From Patiria miniata (taxonomy: Eukaryota; Echinodermata; Asteroidea; Valvatida; Asterinidae), in contig NW_024037056.1 of assembly GCF_015706575.1 (NCBI RefSeq), positions 9,995,176 to 10,059,175 on the forward strand: a DNA stretch of 64,000 nt, read 5' to 3'. The position numbers and the translations under genes are program-made. The notes beneath the pieces were generated by a model, which was given only the letters and a program-made list of their open reading frames with translations, had not been told where the DNA came from and did no database searches. Shown here piece by piece: positions 10,494 through 24,400 of this stretch; position 1 is the first letter of the stretch, and the number at the start of each line of letters is the position of its first letter.

Positions 10494-11386
10494 CCCATCT
10501 CAATTCATATCCAGTGTCACGGTCTCACTTCTCCGGCGTGCTAGCTTCTCCAAAGGGGAAATTTCGCTTCAACACGCATGCACAAAATTGCGCAGTAGTA
10601 TACATTTTCGTCACTGTCTTAGTGTGCTGAGTTCTTCGGGGTTGTCCTTGTGCACGTAAGATCTTATTTGTATGAATGGTTACAGCTAGGGTACCAGTCC
10701 AATCCAGAATTTTCGTGGCACGCACTATTAACTCCCAATAACAAAAAAAGACTTGAAATGCACATTTATTTTAAGCCACGGTTGCCATAATAAAGACAAA
10801 ATGGACCACAAACGAGCAAGGAACACGGACCAAGGAGTTCGTTCTTAATTATTCCACATGAACACCACACACATGCATGACGCTGGGAACACAAATCAGA
10901 ATGCTTGCAAGACCATGGAATGACTTGACCCACAGGAAGTGGTACATAACACATTCTTGGGTGTCCCTCACTGTGTTATTAATGGGCTTGGTAGACTTCA
11001 GAACACAGCCCGAGGAAAAGTAAGCACAGTGGACACATGAGCATGAATCGTGCTCATGTAACGTACACTGTAACGTGCTCAATTATCCGCCGAATCCACC
11101 CGGAGAAGCTAGCACGCCGGAGAAGTGAGACCGTGACACCGGGACGAGTTCCGGACAAGTTGCAGACATTGTATCGGGTATTTGCAGGATTCTAAACAAC
11201 TTCCCTGCAATCTTCCCGCAATGAAGTTATCAGTAATGCTATGTCTGTATGTCAAGCAGTTGCCATGTCCACGGATCTGGAACATGTCCGGGACAAATGC
11301 AGAGTTTCTTCCAGACAAAGCGAATGATTCGACCAGGAACTTGTCTGGAAGTCGTCCCGGATACAAATTGAGACGGGTCCTTAGCG
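10494..11386. mobile_element. Second copy of the CTCAATTC MITE, split by an insertion
   Basis: Left end CATCTCAATTCATATCC and right end AAATTGAGACGGGTCCTT match the element at 4003-4265. The interior from 11140 is collinear with it, and 10514-11139 is a foreign insert. Confidence 0.78.
10514..11139. mobile_element. 626-bp element with 38-bp perfect TIRs nested in the MITE
   Basis: The left end GTGTCACGGTCTCACTTCTCC continues through CGGCGTGCTAGC, and the right end is its exact reverse complement over 38 bases. The perfect TIRs suggest a recent insertion. No coding capacity for a transposase seen. Confidence 0.82.
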
Positions 11387-11553
11387 AATCGAAATTGTGG
11401 AACCCCTTGCAAGAAAAAAAAATCAAAATTGTGCTATGTTTCCCAGAACACCAGCTGTGCAATTCACAATTTTAATTCTAAAAATCTAAAATAAATGGCC
11501 ACACTTTACCTTAATTCGTTGGATTTTTACAAATAAGATCAGATTATTTGAAA

Positions 11554-12200
11554 GTTTTTTTGATAAAATTAATTTTGGACGACATATCTCAATAATGGAA
11601 GCTCTATAAAAATGTGTACAGTCGAGTCTCATTAATACAAACTCGTTCGGACCTAGCCAAATTGTTTGTTATATCAGAATTTTGTATAAAGAGGAACATC
11701 AGTCCCATTCATTGTGCACATAAATGCACAGTGGGGACCAAGGCTTTATGTTTGTTATAACCAGAATTTTGTATTAACAGAGTTTGTACTAACGAGAGTC
11801 GACTGTATTCTGATGGAAAATCTGGAAAGCCTAAATCAGAAGTGCAAATATTTGAGGGGGAAAAAACAGAAGTTTTTTAGTCAGTTTTCTGTAAATTTTG
11901 AGGTTTTGAGTAATATGTGTACTCATTCATCTCATAATGCCCTTTCACACGAGGCGCAAAAAGTATTATAATATAAACTTATTTTTGATGAAATTATTTT
12001 TGGATGACATATCTCAATAATGGAAGCTTTATTAGTATTCTGATGGAAAATCTGGAAAGCAGAAAACGGAAGTGCAAATATTTAAGGGGAAAAAATTGAA
12101 GTTTTTTTCAGTCAGTTTTTTGTTAATTTTGGGAAGGTTTTGAGTTATGTGTACTCATTCATGTCATAATGCCCTTTCACATGAAACGCAAAAAGTACCA
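11554..12200. repeat. Tandem duplication of about 230 bp, first unit holding a pogo-like MITE
   Basis: Unit 2 (about 11976-12200) repeats unit 1 (about 11554-11967): TTTTGGA(C/T)GACATATCTC, TTCTGATGGAAAATCTGG, ATAATGCCCTTTCACA. Unit 1 alone contains the TA-flanked MITE at 11619-11805, so that insertion came after the duplication. Confidence 0.85.
11619..11805. mobile_element. pogo-like MITE, second copy
   Basis: CAGTCGAGTCTCATTAATAC at the left and ACGAGAGTCGACTG at the right, flanked by TA on both sides. The homologous empty site is visible in the neighbouring tandem unit. Confidence 0.85.
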
Positions 12201-12301
12201 GCGACGAAAAAGTCCTGTAAAATGTTGGAATGAATTGATTGTCCTACACGTGTGATTTTCAACACAATAAAGATCAAATTTGGCCAAAAAAAGTCACAGA
12301 G

Positions 12302-12459
12302 TTAATTACGGCACAGAATTACAAGCAATATGGCATTGGCCACCAGCCCGACAACTCCAAATGAGAAGAACCCACACTGCGTTATCAGGATGCCACCGAT
12401 CGTCGGAGCGAAGATGCTGACCAACGAACTACCAGCACTGCCAAGACCCAGCATGGTTC
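12302..12459 (-). CDS. SLC22A18: SLC22A18-like exon 8 (last helices, stop)
   Basis: The acceptor is CTTCAG. The Gly codon split over the junction is followed by T-M-L-G-L-G-S-A-G, then A-P-T-I-G-G-I-L and a final hydrophobic helix ending C-R-N and TAA at 12304-12302. Confidence 0.9.
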
Positions 12460-15400
12460 CTGAAGAAGGGAACAATTTGACAAAGATATCACGAATAGTT
12501 ACAGGTTGTCTTGGATAATGTTATTTCATTGGTCTAAAAGTCACGTCCTTACATGTTATAACACCTCACCCACAGATTCTTTGTCTTGATTGGCCGAGAG
12601 CGAGTCACATACCTGTAGCAACCAAAGTACTATACCATTAGCAACCAAAGTACTATTTCCACGGTGCGGTATTTGTGTGCAAATGCATGCTGGTGTGTGC
12701 GTTGCGCGTTGCATGCAGCGCGTTTTGTTCCAAAGAGAGCGCCCCGCAGAGTTGGGTTCAAACATTTCGCGAAGGGGTAGTTTGGAAGAGAGAAATACAT
12801 TTTCCACCAAGTTTGTATTGAAATTGAAGTTTATTTCAACTGTGTTCAAATTTAAATGATTTAAATATTATAGCCAAGCAGAATCTGTGGGTGAAGTGTT
12901 ATAAAACAAATATTGAATGCTTTATCTCGTGGTGAAGTAAAACTAGCCTCCCTCGGTGATCCATGGAGCATTCTATTCTAAGAATGTGTTGGATACTGTC
13001 ACTTCATTGGTCCATCTTAGTCACATGTCCAGTTTCTAAAAATGTCTTAGATACTGTAATTTCGTTGGTCCAGAATGGTCACATGTCCAGTTCCTTTTAT
13101 CCTGTATTGCACAAAGCGATAAGCATTTACAATTTTTACATATCAAAGCGTCATGAATATGCATTGCATACCAAGTATGTCAGTGTACGTCCTGTGTTGT
13201 GTCACTTGTGTACCCTGTTATTTTTGCCCTTCACTGACATAATTTCATCATCACTGTTTTATACTCAAAGCTAGCAAAAAATTCACAACTAACTTGGATG
13301 GGACTTGAACCCACGACCCCCTGCTTACTTGTGCAGACGTCTCACCACTCGACCGCAGAGTGTGTTCAGGTCAGCTGGCCAGTTGATTGGTGAAGGGCAA
13401 AACTTAACCCTAGCCACCCCAATTCCATCAAAATCTACCCTTCCATTTTGGTATATTTTGGGGGACTTGGTCCAGAAGGCCTGGCGTGACTAAATATTAA
13501 CCCTAACCGAACTCAACCCATCAAAGTTCAACAGCAGGTTTTGTTTAAATCTGTTGGGATAGGTGCTAGTACCCCAAAACTGATGGCCTTTTACACTGGG
13601 GTTGGCATACCTCCAGAAACTAAGTCCAACAGTGTGTGTGTACAATTTTCCATGTGGGTGTTGGAATTTGCCAGAATGGGTATGGTTCCTAGTAAATTAG
13701 GCTGGGGGTTAGGGTTAATGGAGTATGATGGACTTGGGCCTAATGGCCTGAAGCAGGGCTAGGGGTATCCGACTAATTTTGCCTAGCTTCCTGTACTGCT
13801 ATTGACCTATCGCAGTATAATCGCATTAGAATCTTGTCACCGCAGCTTGTGAAATATTGTCTAATTACATAATATACAGATGGACGCGCGACACGCAAAA
13901 TCTGAGACAAACACAACTTAGTGTACAAAAACTCATTAGGGTTGTCTAAGGGGCGTGGCTAACTCGCAAACGGCGATAGGTCAATTGTGATAAAAGCCAT
14001 GTGTAGTAAGTCCATGAATGTCAACTCTCAGTGGTGGATTCCATTATGTCATGTACATGTACAGTTTTGTATTAGACGCACAGTGATTGATATATTTTGA
14101 TGGAATTGGTCCAGTTCCTAGTAAAAGACGCCAGGGAGTTAAGGGTAATATTAAATTCATATCTTAACCCCCTAGGCCCTTGTTGCTTACAACCATCCTC
14201 AATCCTCCAAAATCCTCCAAAATTTTCCAAAATTTTGCAACTCCGCCTAAATTTTTCAAAATTGTCAGACAGTCCTACCTCAAACTGCATTCATCCTCAA
14301 TCCTCCAAAATCCTCCTCATCCCAAAACTTTGCACTCGTGTTTAAATGAAGGATAACCAACGCCAAATCCTTCAAAATCATCAGACAGTCCTGCCTCAAA
14401 ATGCATTCATCCTCAATCCTCCAAAATCCTCTTGTGCTTCAATCACCATTCATCCTCAATCCTCCAAAATCGTCATGTGCTTCAATCACCATTCATCCTC
14501 AATCCTCCAGAATCCTCATTTGATTCAATCACCATTCATCCTCAATCCTCTAGAATCCTCCAAAACCGCCAGGAGGATTTTGGAGGAGTGAGGTGGGTTA
14601 GGGTTAATGTACAAATTCCATCATACCAAAAAATGATTATTTGAGATATTCGCTTACCCGTGTCAGTGGTTGAAACAATCTTGGTCATCACCGTGTTGAG
14701 AATGATCCTGATCACGCTGTTACCACAAGTCAACGGCAGCATAATGATAGCCAGGTGAACAATGTTCTGAGCAAAAGCCTACAAATGCAATCATTCCAAA
14801 GAATATTTCCACAATCATGCTGAATTGGTGAGCTCAGCATTAAGGGATTCTAAACTGTAATTTTCTTGTGCAGTCAAAATTTCCAAGAACCTGAGAACTC
14901 TTTATACATGTACATGTACTTCCTTTGACCAAGCCAAACCGACCCGAATCCTTACAGATATAAACCGAATCTGAACCAAAACCAACCTGAACTCCCTAAA
15001 ACCAACCTGACCCGACAAAAATTCAAACAAAACCAACCCGAACTGACCATAAACCAAACTGACCCGAAAAAAAAAACTGAATATCTGGATGGGAAAACTG
15101 TGTCCACTTTTTGTGCCTGAACTGACCTGCGCAGCATGAAAATCGTCGTCTCTCAGCAACTGAATCATACTGTACGGTACTAATTAACGAGACCTACAGG
15201 CATGACACGTGGGTCTACATGTTATAGACTGTGTGTGATAGACAACAAGCCATACCGGGCACAGCGACTCTGCAATAAATATTGCACCCGTGTGAATATC
15301 TGAACCGTTTCGTTTATTTGTTCTTTCGGTTTACTACGGTTTATTTCGCTTTTTTTTTCCAAAATGGCTTAACTGACCCAACCCAAAAATCGCAAACGCA

Positions 15401-18400
15401 AAATCGAAACATACCCGACCCAACTGAAATGATGGACAAACCGACCGACCTGAAGTCGATTTCAGGTGGGGTCGGTTTCGCTTTCGGGTCGAGTTTGCAC
15501 AACATTACTTTTGACACGTAATTTGAATTGTGATTCACGGTTACAATTTTAGTTGGAAAAAATGTCTTACCATTACTGTAAATGACACAATCAGGAGAAC
15601 AGCTGACGCTCTCAGTAAGGCCATGTCGCTGAATCGCTTGGTGAGTGGTCCTATGCACAAGCCCTGTATCAACTGGAATATGCCACCAAAAAAAGCAAGA
15701 AAAAATACAGAAATCTATTTAATTGTAATATTAAGTGATATACAAAGTATATAACATGTCAAAGCTACATTTATGTCATGAAATTGCAAAATACATTTCT
15801 GAATCAATTATGACATTAGGTAATTACAATGCATTTATTTTAAGATAAGATAAGTTTGCGGTAGCACCATGTGAATAAATCTCTTTTCTGAGTATGTGTG
15901 GTTCTGAAAAGTAGTATTAACATTTATTTCAATGATGTCATTCATAACAATTATGTATACATTAGAAAAAAGTCACTAGTATAATATTTGATAGATATGT
16001 ACACAGTAATTAATTATAAAGTGTGAAATTAAATGACAACATTTAGGTATAAGGTTAAGCAGAACGCTTTTGTGCCCTTACCTATGGACAAACATACGAC
16101 CAAAGGACAAACAAAACAATACGTGAGACAGACAGGACCAGCGTGAGACAAGGCCTAAATATTAATACACAAAATAATGGAATTTCAATTTATGAATATG
16201 ATTCGAGAAAAAGAGTTTTTAAATTTTTGACAAAGACATATAGTGAAGGTAACAATTTAAGAGAATCATCTAAACTATTCCAGTACAAAGTGCCGGAGGG
16301 ACTCAGAACCACACATACTCAGAAAAGAGATGTATTCACATGGTGCTACCGCAAACTTATCTTGTCTTAGTATCTTTCTACCATGCAAACCTTCAAATCT
16401 CGCATTTATTTTAATCTGTGATACACTGAAATGAAGAATGACATTCAGTAATATCGTAAGGAAAAAATTTACCAAGCAACACATTCAATTTTAAACAGTT
16501 TTTTTTTTTTTTTTGTAGGAAAGATGAATGCAGCTGAAGAAGACATAATTTCTACACACGACCTGCAGCTTACTAACGATGCCCCACAACTCTGTCATTC
16601 AGCTTACTCAAGCCACTTCAATTCCAATAAACTGTTTCCAACTTATGAAAAACAGCCGTCGCAATTTTATATTCAGAAATATCTGGCAGCAAGTGGAAGT
16701 GCATTTGATGTCACAAAACATTTGCTGCAAGATTTGCCGGAGTTGAATTCAATAGTTAACCCTAACTCCCTAGGCCTTTTTGCTAGGATATAGCCTCACT
16801 CCTGCAAAATCCTCCAATTGGCCTCATGGACAAATAGCATATAGCCTCAATCCTGCAAATTCCTCCGTTATTTTTTGAATATGGTCCATGGAGGGATGAC
16901 CACTGCCTGAATCCTGCAAAATCCTCCGGCTATGTCTGTCAATAGGCTGAGGCAGAGGCAGTGACATCTTGGAGCAGTGCGGAGGATGTCAAGTATAATC
17001 AAGGACTGAATTTATGCTAGGCTGAGTATAAACAACACAAGGTCCGGCCCAAGACCTTGACACAGTGCGTACTCCGAAATCAGCAACGCACTTTTGCCAT
17101 GTAACCTCAATCCTGCAAATTCCTCCAATTTGCAAAAAGGATTTTGGAGGCTTCAGGGCGGTTAGGGTTAAAAAAAAAAAACATAATGTTGCTAGCATCA
17201 GCAGTTTTTGATGGAGTTTGTTGATGTCAATTTGTAACGCTGGGTTTTGTCGTTCAGCGACTGCGGTTTTGAGTGTCCCTGTTTTAACTGACATGTAGAA
17301 AGCAGTGTTAAGAGCAAATTTAACGCATCTCTGTGAACTATCATTTAGCCCTTGGTCGGCCCCAAGCCATCCTGTCTGTTACTCCTCATACTGCTCCAAG
17401 CTGCCCCAGCACTCTATGATTTTTATTGATTCATGGAGTTAAAGCTACAGTCCATCATTTGTAATTTGTGCATTTTGTTCGTTTGAAGCAACAAAAGAGT
17501 TCAAAATCTAATGAAGGATACTGAGCAACTAACCTGATGAAGTTTCAGCTAAGCTTCAGCTGTACATTCCGAGAAAAACAGCATTCTAAGATCTCAATTT
17601 CAAATCCAAAGTTACTGAATCATGTTTTGAATTGTTTTGAATTGCAGCTATACGCGACGTCGCGCACTGATCCGACGAATTATAACAACCGCGCGCGCGT
17701 GTGCATCGTTCCAATACTTGTGCGCGCTGCGCTGAATAACAAAACGAACTACTGATTTAAATTTCCTACGGTGCTTCTTAAGAATCACCGTTGGAAGTGC
17801 CTTCTTTCGTTGATAACTTCAAAATGAAAGCTTCCCAGAAAGAATAATTTCACAGGGAGTTTAGTTCCCTTACTATCTTTCAACCAAGTTTGTTTTTCAA
17901 CAATAATTACGCCAGTTACTTTTCGGATGGCAAATGATGGACTATAGCTTGAATTACTCTTTTTTTTTACCAATGATTCCATTAAACCAAAATTACAGAT
18001 CATGTAAACAAGGCAGGACAAATTCTATGGAGGGAGTTTCATCAGCTTTGTGCAAGAGGGTGAGATTTAAACCCCATACGAAAAAAAATACTCACTTTCA
18101 GAATGTCAATACTTTGCTAGAGACGGTGGCGGAGGGCGTGTATGTGCTGCGGCCAAAAAAGCTTCTGAAGAAATGCAGGATCACCCCTGATGTCATTGCA
18201 CACCTCCTCGACCGTGTGTTGCGCCAAACGATCGCGGAGGTGTGCAATGACATCAGGGGTGATCCTGCATTCTTACAGAAGCTTTCTGCCGCAGCATGTG
18301 CCTTCCGCCACCGTCTCCAGTGATGTATCAACATTGGAGGATTCTGAAAGTGAGCATTTTTTTTCATATGGCGTTTAACTATCACCCTGAGGAAACTCGC

Positions 18401-21400
18401 TCCACTCGTGCCTTGTTTACATGATCTGAAATTTTGGTTTAATTCCAGAGTTATTTAGGATTAAAAGTAGGACATGCGTTTTTTAAACGTACAGTGGAAC
18501 ACCGCTATAATGAACATCGCGAGATCCACAGAAATTGTTCGTAATAGCGATCGTTCGGTATAGCGATTTTAACCCTTTCATGCCCACATTGTTTATTGAC
18601 TTGGCTCTCCCCAGGACCAAATTGTTTGCTCAGTCATGCGGAAATCACTAGAGCGTGAAAAAATGAGCACGAGTCGAAAACTCACTTTTTTCAACCCAGA
18701 TTTTCACTGCCAAGGAGTGATTGAAATCATAGGTGTTGTGTGTAAAGTTTGTTCCTTGAACCTTACTCTTTTATGTGATGTAAAAATGAAGTCCATACGT
18801 GCAAATATAAGAAAGTTATGCCTTTTTGTTCATCTGGTCCCAATTATCAAACTGCAAGCCATTTCACCACATGACCTAATGGCACTCCATACCTCAAATT
18901 GTGCGTGGATACTTTCTGAAGCACTTTTCTCATGTTTTTGTAATGGTAACACTATGAATAAACCACACCATTAGAAAGATCCGAAACACTCTTTTAGCTG
19001 GTATATAGTTGATGTATGGGCGGCCAAACATATCAACATGCTGCCTTTCTGAAAAGTAGTGAATATATCTGTGCTGAGGATGTTTTGTGTGTGGTTTCCT
19101 GGTCGACTAAAGTCGCCCATGGGAACCAGCAGGGGGGTACTTCTTGTCGACAAAAGTCGCCCATGGGAAGGAAAGGGTTAAGCTGCCGGTGCTCCGGTCA
19201 AATTAACTCACTTTTCAATAAATAGTGCCCTTCAGAACTTCACCCTGCACGCCCTGGTAGTTACTGAAAGATGACTTTGAACATGTGTCGACTATTGAAT
19301 TATGTAATTACACATTTTGGAGCTTATTTCCTACAGCAATGTGGCTTTCCCTTTCTATCCCTTGGGGAAATAATAGCAACTTGTCACTCTGCTGGTGATA
19401 TTTACAAAAATCAGAAGCCAAGCACGATGTTCGGTACAGCCGAATATTTGGTATAATAACAGTGTCGGTACAGCGACGTTCCACTGTAGTACAATTTAAT
19501 ACAATTGCTAAAGGGATCCCCCAACGGCACTTGTCATGCTTGTGTAACATTGTATTACATTGTACTAATTCACTGATGAATTAATAAAACCACACAGTGC
19601 TGGGGTAATTTTAGGCGGTATCTACACAGTAACACAAGGGGCCGCGGTACAAGAATTTATGGGTTGGAATAGTGACATTCTCACCATGCTAACGATGGCA
19701 AGACTAGACAGCACATATCCATTGTACACGGCACTCAGATCAAACTTCTCCATTAGGATCATTGGAAGCATACTCTGGAATATCGCATTGGGCAACCCGG
19801 ACACCATGGTAACGAGGAGGAAGAACAGCGCCCCCGGCGTCTGCGTCACCAGAGTGATGTACTTCTCCAGACTGAAGACGCCGCTTTTTGACTTCTCTGC
19901 AAAGAAAAATATCAAATATAACTGATAACGCAGCCTTTTCCTTAAAAAAGACCAATTACTTTCCTCATACATTTCAGTTTCAAAATTGAGTCTTGTTATT
20001 TTTAAGCTCAACTGTCTTAACCCTCCTGCTGTTTGAACAGTCACAGACAGTCAAAAAAATCAATCCTCTTCCCCTGCCATGCCTTTTACACAGGCTAGTC
20101 ACCAACAGTCAGACCATATTTCTAGCATGTGACTGGTCAAATTCAGACAAAAGCTTATCAATCACCTACAGTCAAAGCATAGCTGTATCAAGTTACATTT
20201 CAGTCGCAGCCAGTCAATCCTGCTTTATGTGGGCTGGGACTGTTCACTTGACTGATTTTTACTGAAAGGACAACTTTGCACAGAATGTATGTGTGCGTAG
20301 GAGGGCTAATGGAATTCTTGAAAGTGAAAAAAAAAAACCGAAAGGTTGTTTAATAATAATTTGAATAATTTGGAAAGCTAATCATCCTTACTGGCAGCTG
20401 GGATGCTGAATTGCAAAGGACGCGGCTACATCTTGGTCGGGCCGCTGGCACGTAAAGGCCCATACATTGACCCATGTATGACCACGGAGCACAGCCTGAG
20501 TTCGAAAGTGTTTGATTTTTCCGGAGGGAGGAAAACCAGAGGGCCCGGAGAAAAACCTTCGTGGCACAGCAAAAACCAACGCACAACTCTACTCATCACA
20601 TGTGATTCACGGCCGGGCCAGGATCCGCGGCCAGGATTCTAACCCTGGTCACCTTGGTGAGGGGCGAGGGCTTTACGCACAAGCCACCCATGCCACCCAT
20701 GGGTGGCTTGTTTGCTACCCCTTCAAGAAATTCTTCATAGTTTCAAATGTAACTGAATAAAATGTGATGAGACAGGGAGGTCTGCTCTGCGCAGTTATAG
20801 ACCGTCTGCCTAGATGTGGCTGAGGTCACCCTAAACTGTGTGCTGGGTAGACAATGTGACGAAGTGGAGTGGCAGAAGTGTGGAAGAGCCGAGAATAGCG
20901 GTGATTGAAAGAGAACAGGTGATGGCGGCGACCCAAGGGATACGCCGAGGACGAGGCAGTGGCGGACTCAAGTCTATGCCGAATTATGACGATGAAGAAT
21001 AAAAGTTTTTAATTCAAACTAAAACCATCTTGATTGAATGTGATTTTTTTTTTTCAAAAACATGCAATCAAGACTTGGATTAAAACTGTCTGGTGTAAAA
21101 TTCCCGGATTTTTTTGGCCGGTCTGAGAGCGCCAGCCTAGTGGATAATCTCACTAACTGACTGACTGACTGACTGACTGTCACATGTGAGCCGGGCAGTG
21201 CGCTTGTAAAGGATTCCCCCAACATACTGATGAATGAGCTAAATATGCCACTGTGTAAACCAGATGAATGAAAAGACTTTCAGTGAAACGCCATTCTGAA
21301 TTAACTGACTGTGCACTCGGGGGCCAGCAGAGCCTTGACCTGTCTTGTTTTACTGACCTTCTGTAATTGTTTTGCGTACGGTGCCGGTTACTGGCTCCAG

Positions 21401-24400
21401 GCACACAAAATATCACTGCACTAGTATACATTCTGTGCAAAGTTATCCTTTCAGTAAAAATCAGTCAAGTTAACAGTCCCAGCCCTTATAAAGCAGGATT
21501 GACTGGCTGTGACTGTTTATGTAACTTGATACAGCTATGCTTTGACTGCAGGTGATTGATAAGCTTTTGTCTGAATTTGACTAGTCACAGTGATTGCTGG
21601 AAATATGATCTGACTGTTGGTGACTAGCCTGTGTAAAAGGCATGACAGGGGAAGAGGATTGATTTTTTTGACTGTCTGTGACTGGTCAAATAGCAGCAGG
21701 GTTAAGACAGTCAATGCGCGTAGACTGGTTCCCAGACCAAAATGATGCTGACCACTGATGTTCAATTACTGACTTTGCGAATACGTTTTCAATTTTGGGA
21801 GTATTTTGAATCGCTAGCGAATTCTATGCGAGCACTCTGATTGGTTCAGATTCCAGAACGTATTCTAGGCCGCCACGGAAGATCGTTGTCACTACTTCGA
21901 GGGTTTGTACTTTGTGTTGTGTAACATTAAAAAATTCCTTATAGGGCATGCATGACTCAAATATATCAAGTATATCACAATGATACATTTTATTTCTATA
22001 CACAATTGACCAAGCTAAGTGAATTGGTCGTTAAAACGTCGCCCGATCTGCAAACATGTCCCTGACGTACCGAAAAGAAATCCCCATGTAACGGAATGAA
22101 TGACTCCTCATTTGCATAGCGGTGCGCGATTGGATATCACCGCAAAAATGCACTGCATATGTATTGGGCTGCTTGCATACATGAATAATGGTGCAAGAAC
22201 GCAATCGTCAAGTCGTTAGATTTGTCACAACCCGGCCAATTACGTACTAGTCTTATACCAGCCGCACCGATTGGAGTTCGACTGAAGTTCACGGACAAAA
22301 TACGACTATCTAACGACTTGTCATCAAGTCTACTGACCTTCTTGTATTTTAGTGGTGGCCACTTTTTTGGTCTGTACAGGAATGAAGAGCTGCACCAGCA
22401 ACACAGAGAGAAGAGAGCCCATGCATGATACGAGGGCTGCATGCTGCTCGCTACAACAACAACGAGAAACAGATATGAAACACATTGATTGAACTCCCTA
22501 ACGTGTTGAAAATGTTATTGATCCGGTTGCCTATAACTGGATCAACGATAAAACAAATACCAATGCAAATGATCAACCTGCAGTGGCCTAAGGGGCTTCA
22601 ACTTCACAACCAATCAGTGAATAGGAACGGAGTCCCATGACCAACTAAGGGGTGCTTTCCCTCCACTTAGTCTGGTTCCCAGACCAAATGGTTCTGCCTT
22701 TGTCTGATGAATCTTAGGTCAGGCACCCGCCACGGCATGTGACCAAAACGGGAGGAATTCTTCCTGTTTCTGTAAATGTCCAAAGTTTGCTGAATGAATT
22801 TCGTCGACACTCGGATAGCGCCCGGGTATATTTCTGGGTATAAAATAAGTTCTATTTACCTGCCATGCTCATAACAAATTTATAAAATGAGCTGATAATT
22901 GATGTTCATTGCTTGTATTTAAAAAACTGAAAATTCAATGACTTTGTGCATCAAGCATGCACTCAGATCGTACGAGGGGCGAGCTTTGCTGCATCTGTTC
23001 TATTGGAATCTGACGACGGTTAAGCTAGGGGTATTCCAAAACACAGTGTCGTCTCCCCTTCGACTTCACATGCTATTTGGGTCCCTAACTTTGCAGATTG
23101 CAGCTCAACATTAGTCAAAATTTCTTAAAGAAATATCCAACTGTATGATTTACATGTAAGAAGCAAGTTTTTTTTTTAAATTTCATCAGAACATTAAAAG
23201 CTTTTAATGTTAAAGCAAACTGAAAATGAATCCGAGCTTTGAAAAAAAGCCATCATGTTTATTTTTAGCACGGTGGCAGCTACCTGAACTACGACATAGA
23301 CATCCGGGCGTCAGTGCACTGTCAGGTCAGGGAACCAGACCACACTCCACTGATCCGTGGACAACAATTAAACTGAGCCGCTAGGAGAGTCTGATTTCAG
23401 CCTCCCCCGTGACATAATGATAAGCCTTTCTCACCTGTAATATTTGGTGACCATACCGCCAATCAGAGGACCGACGATCATGCCCAGACCATAGGACAGT
23501 CCCAATCTCCCCAAAGCCTCGGCTCTCTGCGTGTCATCCGTCAGATCAGTTATCACCATTTGGGTACCTTAAAACCCAAAAAAAATGATCACAAGTTCTG
23601 TTAATCCCTTGTCCTCTTATATCAGCCTTGTGCTTTAAAGCTGTTTCTGAAAGTCTTAGTTCCATGGGCGTCCAGAGGGGGGGGGGGGGGGGGGGGAGGG
23701 GGGAGGGGGGCGGCAAGGGGGGCTCTTGCCCCCCCCCCCTCCCTCCCCCCCCCCCCTCAAAATAGAAAAAAAAAGAGGAGAGAAAAAGGACAAAGAGGTG
23801 CGAAGCCATATTGCTGTTAAATTTGATGGGGGGTAGGCAAATGCTCTCCTGCTCAAGCACGGAAAAATTATAAATTGAGGATATTGCAAAATTTAAGAAA
23901 TTTTGGGGAAAATTTTGCTTTGCCCCCCCCCCTCGGAAAAAATCCTGGCGAAGCCCATGCTTAGCTCAAAGGCAAAAATGACACATAAATGATGACAATA
24001 ACTTTTTTTTCTCAGCTCGAGAAGTGGCGATGATCTGCGTCCAAAAACCCAAATCTATCAGATACTGATTTTGATATTCTAATAATAATAATAATGCGGT
24101 GTTTTTATATAGCGCTTTATACTCAAGGTCTCAAAGCGTTTCACAATTATTTCCCCTTGTTTATCAGGCCGTGAGACCAGTTTCTGCAGCAGCTCGATAT
24201 CATCGCACTCTGGTCTCTGCCTAGCACAGATACCCATTTATACTCCTGGATGGAGAGAGGCAATTGTGGTAAAGTGTCTTGCCCAAGAACGCAAGCCCCA
24301 TGCTATGCGGTTCGAACCCAGGTACCATGATACGAGTCGAGCACCGTAACCACTGGATCACAGTGATCCATGCTGTCGTCCATGTTCTGCTCAGCACTTC

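Larger units (their letters stand above)
20011..21711. mobile_element. 1.7-kb element with about 280-bp long TIRs in SLC22A18 intron 4
   Basis: The left 20011-20290 (ACTGTCTTAACCCTCCTGCT ...) is the inverse of the right 21430-21711 (... AGCAGGGTTAAGACAGT), including AAAGCTTATCAATCACCT and TTTACTGAAAGGA. The interior holds a SINE (20350-20710), a (TGAC)n run near 21155-21178 and the repeat 21118-21320, all older passengers or insertions. No transposase. Confidence 0.83.

Noticed and set aside
18098-18385. Frames with H-L-L-D-R-V-L-R-Q-T-like text that might suggest a gene fragment
   Set aside because: Located in a palindrome, with mirrored versions on both strands. No family match.
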